The position numbers and the translations under genes are program-made. Under the pieces are notes generated by a model. The model was not told where the DNA came from and ran no database searches. It saw only the letters and a program-made list of their open reading frames with translations. A stretch of DNA of 29,718 nucleotides. It comes from Pinguiococcus pyrenoidosus (lineage: Eukaryota; Sar; Pinguiophyceae; Pinguiochrysidales; Pinguiochrysidaceae). The number at the start of each line of letters is the position of its first letter. Position 1 is the first letter of the stretch. The stretch spans positions 1 to 29,718 of the forward strand of contig JAAMXY010000384.1 of NCBI GenBank assembly GCA_019677205.1, read 5' to 3'. Below are positions 1 through 8,736 of the stretch, piece by piece.

Positions 1-72
1 CGAAGCCGCTCCCATGGCGAGCGACCCGAGGTCAAGACGCGGCGTGGCGCGCTGAAATTCGGCTAGGGACGG

Positions 73-1929
73 ATGGACTTTCGAGAGAAGGCGGCGCTCT
101 TCCTCGGCGCGTGGATCGCCACACAGCACCGCCGCGCCAACTGTCCTCGCTGTGCTCACAAGGAAGCGACCGAGCACAAAAGTGTGGCGATCGCGACGCC
201 ATCAGTGGTCAAAGTCGCGCCGGCGCCCAACGATCCGCCGAAGCGCAGTTGGCGCGGCCTCGCTGTACTACGGCTGGTGGCGACGCTGGCGCTGCTCGCT
301 CTGGCAGTCCAGAGCTTTCGGATAAGCAGGCCGATTGGCCAGCCGGCCGTGGCGCGGCGCTGGCCGCGGGCGCTGGATCAGGACCGCAGCGCCACGGACG
401 ACTCGCATGTGAGCGTGGCCATCGTCGGCGGCGGCGCCGCCGGCCTCAATATGGCGTTTGAGCTGGAGCGGCATGGCGTCCGGGACTACCGCGTCTTCGA
501 GAAGGGCTCGGATCCCGGCGCGACCTGGGCTGCGCGCTATGACCGGCTGCATCTGCACACCATCGCGGACGTGTCCGCGCTGCCGGGCGTCCCCTTCCCC
601 GCCCACTGGCCCCAGTTTGTCGCGAGGGACCAGATGGTGCGGTACTATCGCGCCGCCAAGGAGCTGCTGCTCCCTGGCAAGTATCTGTTGGAGCACATGG
701 TGACCTCGGCGACCTTTCAGCCGACCGTGGACGACAGCCTCGGCGCGAACACCACCCGGGACTGGAACAACACCCGCTCGTCCTGGTCGTGGCTGGAGTC
801 GTCCCAGGAGCGCTACCACAAGACCCCCGGATTTTGGTGCCTGCAGGTGCAGGACATGCAGAAGCCGCCCGCGGAGGGCGGCGAAGAGGCGGAGGCACCG
901 AAGCGGCGACCTCGAAGATGGCCGTGGCAGCGCCGACGCGCGGAGGAGGCCGATGCCGACGGCAATGGCCAGTCCAGCGGCCAGGCTGGATGGAGTGACA
1001 TCGTCAACGACGCCCGAGGGGCATCGTGCGACTACACGGCGGATGCACTGGTCCTTGCGACCGGCATCGACGTCAAACCGAAGATTCCGATTGAATGGCT
1101 GTCGTTCGTGAATCAAACCTTCTCCCGCACGGGATCCCCTCGGGTACTGCACAGCGCTCACTACACGAACGGAGCGAGCTTCCGGCACGAGCGCGTGGCA
1201 GTCATTGGGCTTGGAAACAGCGGAGCGGAGATTGCGATGGACCTCTATGAGCACGGCGCGTCCAAGGTCTTCATCGTGGCGTCCAAGTCGGTGCACGTTG
1301 TCCCGAGATGGCTCACCAGCCTCCTCGGGCAGTTCTACAGCCTCACGCGGCTGCTTCCCGTCGAGACCATGGACAAGCTGGAGAGGTACCTGCGCCCTCT
1401 GGTCGTCGGCAATCTGCGATCCTACAGGATCAAGCAGAGGGAGTCCGGCATTCTCTCCGACCTGCGCTACGGCAGCAGGCCGCCGATCCTCGACATCGGC
1501 ACCCTGCGACTGCTCAAGAACGGCTGGATCCGGATCCTTGGCCCAGGTGCCGCGGGGGAGGTGGCATCGGTGTCCGTCTCTCGGGACGCCGGCGGGCGGA
1601 TTGGACGAGAAAGGTTTGGGCTGCGGATGGCCATGCGCAACAATGCGAGCGTGGATGTCGACGCCGTCATCCTCGCCACCGGCTTTGAGAAGGCCGGCTT
1701 CTTTGAGTTCCTTGACGAGTCCCTGCAGAGGTGCCTCAGTGCGGTCACCAACGCCTACCACGACTGGGCCAACGCCTTCGGGGATGGGAGGGAAGCTAGG
1801 GAGTGTGTGCCGCTGCTCTACGGTGTGGGGTACACGGACTTCATGGGACGCCTCGCAGAGATGGGCCGCGAGGCGGACCTCATTGCCAAGGATTTGCGCC
1901 GAAAGGAAATCATCTCGGCCGCCGAATAG
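73..1929 (+). CDS. membrane-anchored flavin-containing monooxygenase (YUCCA/BVMO-like)
   Basis: Predicted FAD- and NADPH-dependent monooxygenase of 618 aa, single exon. A Rossmann FAD motif GGGAAG lies at residues 119-124, followed by the YxRLxLHT block and a PFPxxWPxF block typical of plant YUCCA-type and Baeyer-Villiger-like FMOs. An ATG(I) loop is near 329-332, an HSAHY segment stands where the FMO fingerprint lies, a second dinucleotide motif GLGNSG is at 379-384 for NADPH, and the C-terminal LATGF motif is at 534-538. Unlike most family members it has an approximately 115-residue N-terminal extension with one hydrophobic segment (about 62-80), which suggests a membrane anchor, and an Arg-rich low-complexity insert around residues 270-312. 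The substrate cannot be told from sequence. It is convergent with the PTEN gene. The first Met is used because no later Met leaves the anchor intact. Confidence 0.88.
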   Translation: MDFREKAALFLGAWIATQHRRANCPRCAHKEATEHKSVAIATPSVVKVAPAPNDPPKRSWRGLAVLRLVATLALLALAVQSFRISRPIGQPAVARRWPRALDQDRSATDDSHVSVAIVGGGAAGLNMAFELERHGVRDYRVFEKGSDPGATWAARYDRLHLHTIADVSALPGVPFPAHWPQFVARDQMVRYYRAAKELLLPGKYLLEHMVTSATFQPTVDDSLGANTTRDWNNTRSSWSWLESSQERYHKTPGFWCLQVQDMQKPPAEGGEEAEAPKRRPRRWPWQRRRAEEADADGNGQSSGQAGWSDIVNDARGASCDYTADALVLATGIDVKPKIPIEWLSFVNQTFSRTGSPRVLHSAHYTNGASFRHERVAVIGLGNSGAEIAMDLYEHGASKVFIVASKSVHVVPRWLTSLLGQFYSLTRLLPVETMDKLERYLRPLVVGNLRSYRIKQRESGILSDLRYGSRPPILDIGTLRLLKNGWIRILGPGAAGEVASVSVSRDAGGRIGRERFGLRMAMRNNASVDVDAVILATGFEKAGFFEFLDESLQRCLSAVTNAYHDWANAFGDGREARECVPLLYGVGYTDFMGRLAEMGREADLIAKDLRRKEIISAAE

Positions 1930-1968
1930 AGATGGTGTAGGGGTGCCGAGGTGTGACGTGTTGCAATG

Positions 1969-2013
1969 TGATGTGACGTGACGTGACGTGACGTGATGTG
2001 ACGTGATGTGATG
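1969..2013. repeat. pentanucleotide array (TGAYG)9
   Basis: Nine contiguous 5-bp units, either TGACG or TGATG, start 40 bases after the FMO stop codon. The units differ only at the fourth base (C/T). The array lies in the gap between convergent FMO and PTEN genes, so it is probably in the FMO 3' UTR or just beyond it. Confidence 0.95.
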
Positions 2014-2175
2014 TACGAGACTTGAAGAAGAGCGATCGAGATACCATGGATTCCTCCCTGCTCTCACCCTGGCCTTCCAAAAACGGTCGGTACCACACGT
2101 CGCTTCGCTTGTGCCTGTCCGCACGCTTCATCTCTCGGCAGGACCCTTGGATTGTTCATTCAGCTTTACGTAACC

Positions 2176-2219
2176 TGATCTCACTCTTGATCTCACTCTT
2201 GATCTCACTCTTGATCTCC
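2176..2219. repeat. 12-bp tandem repeat overlapping the PTEN stop codon
   Basis: The unit TGATCTCACTCT occurs three times in full (2176, 2188, 2200) and then in part from 2212. Read on the minus strand the array supplies the last residues and the TGA stop (2205-2207) of the PTEN reading frame, and the later units are its 3' flank. The C-terminus of PTEN here may therefore vary between strains with copy number. Confidence 0.92.
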
Positions 2220-3434
2220 CATTGGCATCCCTTTGATGCTCAGTCTTCTCTCAAGCTCCGAGAGCGTCTCGCTCGTCAGTTCATGCACGGCAATTCCCGC
2301 GGACCGGAGTTCCTCGTCGAGATCCTCTGCCAGCTCAATGTGATCTTCTTCAATGTCGTGCTCCGGCTGATCGACTGCGACCATGGACATTCGCTCCCGG
2401 AAGTCCTTGTCGTCGGCCACCCGGTGCAGGAAGAGCTCGATGGTGAAGTCCTTCGGGACGTTGGTGTCCGGCGCCTTGCAGAGCTTGTCGATCTGGCTGC
2501 GGTCGAACTTCAGGTAGTTGGTCTCGACGAAGGCGGTGTGGAACCAGACGGCGCCGATCTTCTTGTTGCGCATGCGGTCCCGCTCGAAGATGGCAACCTT
2601 GATGTTGCCGTGGATCTGGATGTCGTAGTCGGCGAGGTCCAGAACGATTTCCTCCGTGTCCTTGCTTTCGGCCTGGATGGTGCTTCCCGTTGCTGCCCAC
2701 TGACTCCAGACCGTCTTCTCCTTCCACGAGCGGCCCTCCTGCGTGCCCGGGGGACCCATCGGAGACAGCACCTTCACGACGAGGAAGAAGGAGCAGCCTC
2801 CGTTGCCGTCGAAGTTCGGCACGGGCTTGATGCGGATGGCCGTGAGGCGGAACACGAAGTCGGGGATCTCGCGGCGCTTCAGCAGCTGCTCGTAGTAGTA
2901 CACGTATCGAATCTGGGAGGGGATGGTGATGCCCTTCTTGTTATACGTGCGACGCTCGGCGTAGAAGTCCAGCGCCTCGCGCGCCGTCTCGCACAGGCCG
3001 CAGTGCAGCAGGTAGCAGGACACCATGAGCCCCGTGCGGCCCTTGCCGGCCTTGCAGTGGATGCCCACCACGCTGCGGGGCTCCGTGTCGTACATGATCA
3101 AGAACTCGTCGACGCTGTGGCAGAAGAGCCCAATGACCTCCAGGGCGCAGGGGTTGTGGTCGTCGAAGGGAAACGACTCCACGCGGAACTCGAAGGCGTC
3201 CAGGCCGTATTCCCGCTCGGAGCACAGGTTGTAGATCTTGTACCGGTGAGGGTACTTGGTGTTGAAGAAGCGCTGCACCTCCTCCAGCGGGTTGCGGTAG
3301 ATCGCCTCCACTCCCAGGCTGGGAAAGCCCATGGCGATGATGCGGTCCGCGATGTACGACAGGTCCAAGTCGAAGCCATCCTCCCGGTACCTGCGCTTCC
3401 GCTTGGACACCAGAGCGCGGATCCCAGGTACCAT
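2205..3434 (-). CDS. PTEN: PTEN phosphatidylinositol-3,4,5-trisphosphate 3-phosphatase
   Basis: Dual-specificity lipid phosphatase that removes the 3-phosphate of PIP3 and opposes PI3K signalling at the inner plasma membrane. From the Met at 3434 the product is 409 aa (human is 403). The N-terminus keeps the basic PIP2-binding stretch KRKRRYREDGFDLDL, and the P-loop HCKAGKGRTG is present in full with catalytic Cys about residue 127 (codon near 3054-3056), nearly the human position. The EALDFY and TIPSQ blocks follow, then a C2 domain over roughly the last 220 residues. The frame stays open upstream to an ATG at 3569 (45 more residues, basic and partly hydrophobic); I prefer 3434 because the family alignment begins there. 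The C-terminus ends in MGDQE and does not show the human PDZ-binding ending. No intron is needed. Convergent with FMO; divergent from the next gene. Confidence 0.95.
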   Translation of the reverse strand: MVPGIRALVSKRKRRYREDGFDLDLSYIADRIIAMGFPSLGVEAIYRNPLEEVQRFFNTKYPHRYKIYNLCSEREYGLDAFEFRVESFPFDDHNPCALEVIGLFCHSVDEFLIMYDTEPRSVVGIHCKAGKGRTGLMVSCYLLHCGLCETAREALDFYAERRTYNKKGITIPSQIRYVYYYEQLLKRREIPDFVFRLTAIRIKPVPNFDGNGGCSFFLVVKVLSPMGPPGTQEGRSWKEKTVWSQWAATGSTIQAESKDTEEIVLDLADYDIQIHGNIKVAIFERDRMRNKKIGAVWFHTAFVETNYLKFDRSQIDKLCKAPDTNVPKDFTIELFLHRVADDKDFRERMSMVAVDQPEHDIEEDHIELAEDLDEELRSAGIAVHELTSETLSELERRLSIKGMPMGDQE

Positions 3435-3569
3435 GCTTAGGCAGCACTGCTCGAAAAATTGACGCCGCCGGCGCCAGAGGCTTAGGAACGTGATGCGGAG
3501 CAAAAAACGTTGGGTCCTCCTGGTTTTTCCGAGAACGATTTTCTTTGATGGACTCTGAATCTTCAACAT

Positions 3570-4024
3570 CGAAACGGATGTCTCCTACTATCGCTTTTGT
3601 CTAATGATTATCGAAGATATGTAAAGACGATCGAACAGTGGATACGAATATTATCGATCCTGAGGAAATCTTGCAGATGGAAGCCAAGCAGCTGCACTCG
3701 AGCGGCGTCTGCACCAATAGTAGCCGGATAAAGATCGGGATTTATCAGCTGGAGTATCAAATTACTTATATGATAAAAAAATAGATGTCCAGCATCATTT
3801 CCCTGCCGGCCAATCGCGGACAGGTGCTTCTTGAAGATAGACGCACCAAAGCGCCGCTTCCAGCCGCGAAAAAGCGCGCCAAAACTGCTTGTTTGAGCGG
3901 TGTTTCCCCCCCACGCGCCCAGCACTCCTCTCTGCAGTCCGTCGTGGCACCCGTGCGCCACTCCCGAGTTTCGTAAACGCGCGAACAACACCCGCACTTG
4001 GGCGCCGTTCGCCGACGCGTTGCG
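3570..4024. other. divergent intergenic region with an AT-rich island
   Basis: Gap between the PTEN 5' end and the next plus-strand gene. Bases about 3570-3790 are clearly richer in A and T than their surroundings and contain a plus-strand frame open from about 3612 to a TAG near 3781; its only internal Met is near 3676. The peptide resembles nothing I recognise. Bases 3790-4024 return to the local composition. Both flanking genes must be promoted from here, but I see no TATA box or other core element with confidence. Confidence 0.5.
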
Positions 4025-4748
4025 ATGAAGTGCGTCTTGGGTCTCATCACCGTGGCCGCTCTGGCGGCGCCGGCTTCGGGTTTCGCGCGGGGCCGAGTCG
4101 TGTCGCGCAATCTGAAGCTCTTTGCGGACACCGACGAGACGGTGCGCTCTACGGAGGTGGACGCGGGAGCGGCGTCAGCTGCGCGACCAGAAGGGGTACG
4201 GCGTGGGCGATGTTGAAGCGCGAGGTTCAGGCGCGCAGAATCGCAGGAGGCGTTGACGGAAGCGTTTTCAAACACCGCGTGTAGGCTCGGCGATCCAGGC
4301 GACAGCAGAAGGACGTCGAGGTTTTGCAGAGCAGGGAGACCAACGGCGGCTGGTCGGCCGAGCTGCAAGTGAAGAACTTCGACAAGGAGTCTCGGCACAC
4401 CATCATTCTGGCGCGAAGCATTTATGAAGAGGTTCGTCGCACTTGAAGCAGTCGTGAATGCGTGGAAGCTCAGCTGGGACCTGAGGATCTCGTTTCTAAT
4501 GGCGTTTGGACATCCGGTAGATCTGCACCAAGGCCGAGGTGTCGTTGGATCCGATTCTGGTGCTGAGGGCGGTCCCGCTGGGCATGATCGAGTTGGGCAT
4601 GAACCTGGAGAACACGGAGGGCATGATTGATTCGTCCATGTTCCCCGTCAACTACTTCAGCGTGAGGCAGCTGCTTGTGTACTACGCCGACGCCCTGGAT
4701 GTCATCGCCGTCGCGGCGAAGAATCTTTTCGACCTTGCGCAGGAGTAG
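4025..4748 (+). CDS. small protein with bipartite plastid-type presequence, 3 exons, function unknown
   Basis: Reconstructed exons 4025-4195, 4306-4431 and 4521-4748 join in phase 0 to give 174 aa; introns are 110 and 89 nt and both GT-AG. The N-terminus MKCVLGLITVAALAAPASG is a clear signal peptide, and the predicted cleavage leaves Phe-Ala-Arg at +1. That is the ASAFAP-type signal used for import into secondary red plastids of diatoms, pelagophytes, haptophytes and cryptophytes, followed by a short basic, hydroxylated stretch. The mature part contains a GGWSAELQVKNFD block and a C-terminal block around DPILVLRAVPLG and VNYFSVRQLLVYYADALDV that looks globular and alpha-helical. I do not recognise the family. 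Exon joins are inferred from splice signals and frame continuity. The 3' end is only 66 bp from that of PIG-M on the other strand. Confidence 0.65.
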
Positions 4749-4814
4749 ACAGAGACGGGCGCTTCCAAAAAGACGTGTGTCATTCTTGTGTCATGCTTCG
4801 CCGCTCCTCGTCTG

Positions 4815-6225
4815 CTACTGATCTGAGTTGTGGATCGTAGTAATACTTCCTTCGTAAAGTCCCAGAGTGCACCTCGCGAGCACACACACGTTGCTCAGGA
4901 AGTACACGAGGGACGCAAGCCAAAGCTCCAGAAAAAGAGGCACGCCCCGCACCTCGACCAGATAGGCGACCGCCAGCCAAGCACCAATGGAAGCCAGCCA
5001 CATGAGCAGCAGCGCGGCCCCCTCTCGGCTGCCGCCTCGGAACTTCAAGGCGGGGATCAGCGCTGGCAGCAGCGAAAGATACCACACGAAGTACTGCGCC
5101 GTGCAAACCTACGGCAAGGCGGTGAGCATGTGTTTCATCATTGCTGACCAGCAACAGTACAGGAAGCCACGCCTCCGAAGCGCACACCTTGTTGAAAGTG
5201 ACAAACGCCAGCGTCTGGAGGAACACGGCTGCAGCAAGGTTGCCGCGGGCGAAGACGACGGCGAAGCCCAACAAGCAAAGCACTTGTGGCAGGAAAGCGA
5301 CAATGCTCGACATTGTCTTTGTCGTCGACATCGTCGTCTTCATACTCTGGGATGGATGCTCGACTTGAGAAAGATAGTTCCAGTAGAAATGCGGCGCGAA
5401 GTTGTGCCGATGATCCGAGCGCACGAGGTGATAAAGCAGAGCGTTCTCGAGGTAGTCGCGGCCGTACATGACACACGCCGCAGCGGTCGGCAGACCCGCC
5501 GAGACTGCGCAGCCAACCAGGAACCGGGCACCCTGGCCATGGAAAAGCAACCTCGACGCGCTCTTCGTCACCGGATCGAGTTCCAGAAGCGTCGAAGGCC
5601 TCGGCGGGGAAGTCGGTGATGAGCATAGCGCCAGCAGGAACGCCGGAAGGTAGATTGCCGGGTATATCTTGAGGTGGATGGCCAGGCCTAGACTGGCGCC
5701 CGCCAGCCCCTCGTACGTCCCTCTCAAGCACGTTCCGACCTGATGCCGTATCGCCTCGGATGCCGCCACCAAGGACTGCAGCACCAGGCATGCGATGATG
5801 GAGTCACAGCTGCCCCGCGTGCTGATGATCAGGGCAAACGGACTGAAGAGCCAAAGCATGCAGCACTTCACTGCCGCATCGCGAGATTCTCCACGAAGAA
5901 GCAGATACCGGAAGATGCCGTGGCCAGCGACTAGATCTGCCAGCGAGAAGAGCAGCTTTCCCCAGCTCTTCCACGTCGCCACATTCGGCAGAAGCATCCA
6001 TGCCAGGAGAGGCGAGTATCGGTAGGTGTACCTCTCATACGGAGACCCGCCATTGTGAACATGCCTCGCGGCCTCGGTGAACACGGCATAGTCCACGTCC
6101 GTGTACGGCACAGTCTTCACGTAGGCGTCGTGGACCTCGCTGTACCCGATCAGCAAAAGCCGTACCACGAGCGCCACAGCATACGACGCCCAAGGCTGAG
6201 CTTCTCTCCCAAGATCGCTCCTCAT
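4815..6225 (-). CDS. PIGM: GPI mannosyltransferase 1 (PIG-M), 2 exons
   Basis: ER enzyme that adds the first alpha-1,4-mannose from dolichol-phosphate-mannose to glucosaminyl-phosphatidylinositol during GPI-anchor synthesis. Exon 1 is 5188-6225 and exon 2 is 4815-5108; the 79-nt intron (5109-5187) begins GTGTGC and ends CGTAG on the minus strand. Splicing restores FVTFNKVCTAQYFVWYLSLL, the hallmark of the family, whereas reading through gives an unrelated tail. The product is 443 aa (human 423). The lumenal catalytic DxD motif is YTDVDY (D43, D45), followed by GGSPYERYTYRYSPLLAW and IHLKIYP. Multiple hydrophobic segments fit the GT-C polytopic fold. The start at 6225 gives the usual short N-terminus before the first membrane segment; the frame is open further upstream but would run into the divergent PUS7 gene. 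Confidence 0.93.
5109..5187 (-). other. intron of PIGM (79 nt, GT-AG)
   Basis: Defined by the family-specific sequence FNK|VCTAQYF across the junction. The exon after the acceptor starts GTTTGC, while the donor starts GTGTGC, so the first bases on each side of the intron are nearly repeated. Confidence 0.9.
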
Positions 6226-6439
6226 CTGCCGCCCATCTCCGATACCTTCCCCCTTCGTGTATCTTTTGATCTTCCAACTCCCGACCCTCGACCCTCGGAA
6301 GATCCCGACACCGAATCTCGGAGGGTTCTCTCCGAGGTCCAGAACCAGCACCGTCGGATCAGCTGACCGTGGCTCCTGCCCCGCGACGCCAATCTCTCTC
6401 TTGAATTGCGCCACCCTCCCCGTCTCTTTCCCAATTTTC
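6226..6439. promoter_or_regulatory. probable bidirectional promoter region PIGM / PUS7
   Basis: These 214 bp separate the inferred start codons of two divergent genes, so both promoters must lie here or inside the 5' ends. No convincing TATA box or Inr element is seen. The plus-strand frame of PUS7 is open through most of this stretch (from an upstream ATG at 6257), so part could be coding if that start is used. Confidence 0.35.
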
Positions 6440-8551
6440 ATGAAGCTGGCGTCCGGTGCTCCGGACCCGGAATGTCTACGGACCTTCGAAGACGCCGGAA
6501 TTGGGGCCTTCTTGCAACCCCCCAGCCTCGTCCTGCCCGCAGGCATCAAGCTGCACCCCGAGGATTTCCAGGTCCGAGAGCTGGGGCCACATGGAGAAGG
6601 CCCTGCAGATGTCCGAGGTAGCCCCGAGCCCCCTTTGGTACCTCCCCTGCAGCCCGAGGGCGTCGAGAGCGCAAAGGAGAGGCCTCCGGCGGCGAAGAAA
6701 CGGCGGCTTTCGCTGCCGGACCCTGCGGAGATGCTCGGAGACGAGCTTCTGAGGCGGCTGGAGGCGGTCCAAGGTGGCCAGGAAGTTTCCGCAAGCTTCG
6801 GCAGTGGAGTGCTGCCGGCGTTGGCGACGAAAAGGGGACGAGCGAGGCTTTTGGCCGCTCTCCGCAATGCGTTTCCATTGCTGAGCTTCGCGAACAAGAA
6901 GGAGAAGGAGGAGCTGGTCGAGTACGAAGCCACGGTGGCCGCGGAAGTGGCCGAGTTGCGCAGGCTTTTTGGGCTTCTGCCCGTGGTCAACCTGGCCGTC
7001 ATGAGGGCCGAAGGACCCGAGGAGGACCCGCGTGCTGCGGCGGAGCTGCCCCTTGCTGCCGACGGCCTTGACAAGGCTGCGAGACGGGACATACATCGGT
7101 TGCTTGCCAAGCTGGACAAACGCCTGGAGACAAGCTTTGTGAGCGCCTCGGAGAGCGGGAACGAAAGCTCGGTGATTCGGTGCTCGTGGAAGCGGCATGT
7201 GCGACAAAGATCCCAAGCGCCAGGCAAGAAGAGCTGCTGCGTGCTGCGATTCTGCATGCGCAAGCGGAATGTGGAGGCGACGCGGGCGGTGCAGGTTTTG
7301 GCAGAGGCACTGCGCATACACTCTTCTCAGTTTGACGCTGCCGGCGTGAAGGACAAAGCGGCGGTGACCTATCAGTACATGACGGTGCGGCTGCCTGCCA
7401 AGAACGCTTTGCAACTGGCACGGCAGCTGGTGCGCGTTGGGCGCAGGGGAGCGCCGCCGGCCATCGAAGGCGCCAGCGTCTTAGTCGATCACCCCGAGTG
7501 GGTAGAGAAGGCGCTGTCGCGAGGGCAGAACTCGGGGAACGCATTTCGGATAGTTGTCCATCCCGACGACCCGGCCTGCGCGGCGAAGCATTTTGGGGAG
7601 CTTTCGAGGCGGGCGAACGACGTTGCCGCTCATGGATTCGTCAACTATTTCGGAACGCAGCGGGTGGGCGTACCGACCTGCGCGAGTCCCGATTGTGCCG
7701 CGCGCTCGGGGCGCCAGAATCCGGTGCAGACATGCTTCATTGGTCGGGCGCTGTGCCAGGGAGACCTGCTACGGGCGGTGGATCTGATCCTGTGTGGGCA
7801 GCTCGGCCTCTCGGATCGAGCCTGTCAGGACGTCGAAGGCTATGCGTATACCAAGGGGAATGGAAAGGCGCGGGAAGATGGGAAGGACTCCTCTTCGGAA
7901 GAGGATTTTGGACGCGCCCTGTGGGTGAAGAAGCGAGATGTCGAAGGTGCCCTGAGATTCTTGCCGCAGCACTGCCACAAGGAGCGCGCTCTGCTCAAGG
8001 GCGTTCAGAGGCATGGGGTCGCCGATCTAGCAGCGGCCTTTGGGGCACTGGGCCACGATGCCGCCACCTTCTACATCCACGCCTACCAGAGTCTCGTGTT
8101 CAATCTCGCCGCGACGAAGAGGATAGAGCTGTGTCCGGACGAGTGCCTTCCCGGAGATCTTCTTGCCTCCGAGGATGACGAGCGGAGCGTGGAGGTGCTC
8201 ACGACGGAGCGCTGCGCAGCAATCAACTCTTCGGGCGAGAAGCCGTCCGCGCTCTCCCGGGTTTGCTTGCCGCTTGTCGGTGCGAATGTGCAGATGCCCG
8301 AAAACGAGGTGGGCGAGTTCATGCGGAGGATTCTGAGAGACCATGGCACAACGTCGATACTTGAGTCGGGTCATCGATTGGTATCCGGGCGCCTACGAGG
8401 TGGCTATCGCAAGCTCGTCTGCCAACCAAGAGCCATGCGCTTGGACGATCCTCCCGGTTCTCGAGGCCTCGCGTTCTCCTTCGAGCTGCCTCCGGGAAGC
8501 TTCGCGACCGTGTGTCTCCGTGAGATCCTGGGTTCCTATCCTTCCGGTTGA
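6440..8551 (+). CDS. PUS7: TruD/PUS7-family tRNA/mRNA pseudouridine synthase
   Basis: Converts uridine to pseudouridine in tRNA and other RNAs. From the Met at 6440 the product is 703 aa (human PUS7 661). The N-terminal PEDFQVREL block matches the family's EDFxVxE entry. The catalytic core AGVKDKAAVTYQ carries the nucleophile Asp at codon 7352-7354 (about residue 305). Then follow the NAFRIVV strand, GFVNYFGTQRVG, and ATFYIHAYQSLVFN near residue 545, which are diagnostic of TruD, and near the C-terminus GGYRKLVCQP. A Lys/Glu-rich insert sits between the entry block and the core, as is usual in eukaryotes. An upstream ATG at 6257 would add 61 residues without family similarity, so 6440 is preferred. 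A GTGAGC near 7139 looks like a donor, but the frame and alignment run straight through it. Confidence 0.93.
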   Translation: MKLASGAPDPECLRTFEDAGIGAFLQPPSLVLPAGIKLHPEDFQVRELGPHGEGPADVRGSPEPPLVPPLQPEGVESAKERPPAAKKRRLSLPDPAEMLGDELLRRLEAVQGGQEVSASFGSGVLPALATKRGRARLLAALRNAFPLLSFANKKEKEELVEYEATVAAEVAELRRLFGLLPVVNLAVMRAEGPEEDPRAAAELPLAADGLDKAARRDIHRLLAKLDKRLETSFVSASESGNESSVIRCSWKRHVRQRSQAPGKKSCCVLRFCMRKRNVEATRAVQVLAEALRIHSSQFDAAGVKDKAAVTYQYMTVRLPAKNALQLARQLVRVGRRGAPPAIEGASVLVDHPEWVEKALSRGQNSGNAFRIVVHPDDPACAAKHFGELSRRANDVAAHGFVNYFGTQRVGVPTCASPDCAARSGRQNPVQTCFIGRALCQGDLLRAVDLILCGQLGLSDRACQDVEGYAYTKGNGKAREDGKDSSSEEDFGRALWVKKRDVEGALRFLPQHCHKERALLKGVQRHGVADLAAAFGALGHDAATFYIHAYQSLVFNLAATKRIELCPDECLPGDLLASEDDERSVEVLTTERCAAINSSGEKPSALSRVCLPLVGANVQMPENEVGEFMRRILRDHGTTSILESGHRLVSGRLRGGYRKLVCQPRAMRLDDPPGSRGLAFSFELPPGSFATVCLREILGSYPSG

Positions 8552-8580
8552 GCTTGCAAGCGAAATTTCCCTCCCATTGC

Positions 8581-8730
8581 CTCACGTCGCTCGTCCGACT
8601 CACGTCGCTCGTCCGAATCTGAAGTGATGGTCGACGATGTCGCAATCCCGGTGTCGACGCTGCTGTCGACGCTGCTGTCGACGCTCGTGTTGGATGTCGA
8701 TGTCGACGCTCATGTCGAATGTCGATTGTC
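8581..8730. repeat. 18-bp direct duplication plus a 12-bp TGTCGACGCTGC array
   Basis: A perfect 18-bp tandem duplication occupies 8581-8598 and 8599-8616. From 8652 three near-perfect copies of the 12-mer TGTCGACGCTGC follow, then degenerate TGTCGA-containing copies to about 8730. This fills most of the 185-bp gap between the convergent PUS7 and lipid phosphatase genes. Confidence 0.9.
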
Positions 8731-8736
8731 TGCGCA

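Noticed and set aside
1969-2013. TGACG array as a CRISPR array
   Set aside because: The units are contiguous 5-mers without spacers.
268-2124. Long minus-strand frame antisense to the monooxygenase
   Set aside because: It covers the whole FMO coding region, has no domain signature and is Pro/Arg/Ala-rich, as expected for the antisense of GC-rich codons. The plus strand has clear FAD and NADPH motifs.
2022-3440. Plus-strand frame antisense to PTEN
   Set aside because: No recognisable motif; the minus strand encodes an intact PTEN with its P-loop.
7139-7235. GTGAGC donor-like site inside PUS7
   Set aside because: The reading frame is open through it and the following residues lead directly into the conserved core, so no intron is required.
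6226-7317. Upstream extension of the PIGM frame over PUS7
   Set aside because: The frame is open, but the residues are Ser/Ala/Arg-rich with no family similarity, and PUS7 occupies this region on the other strand.
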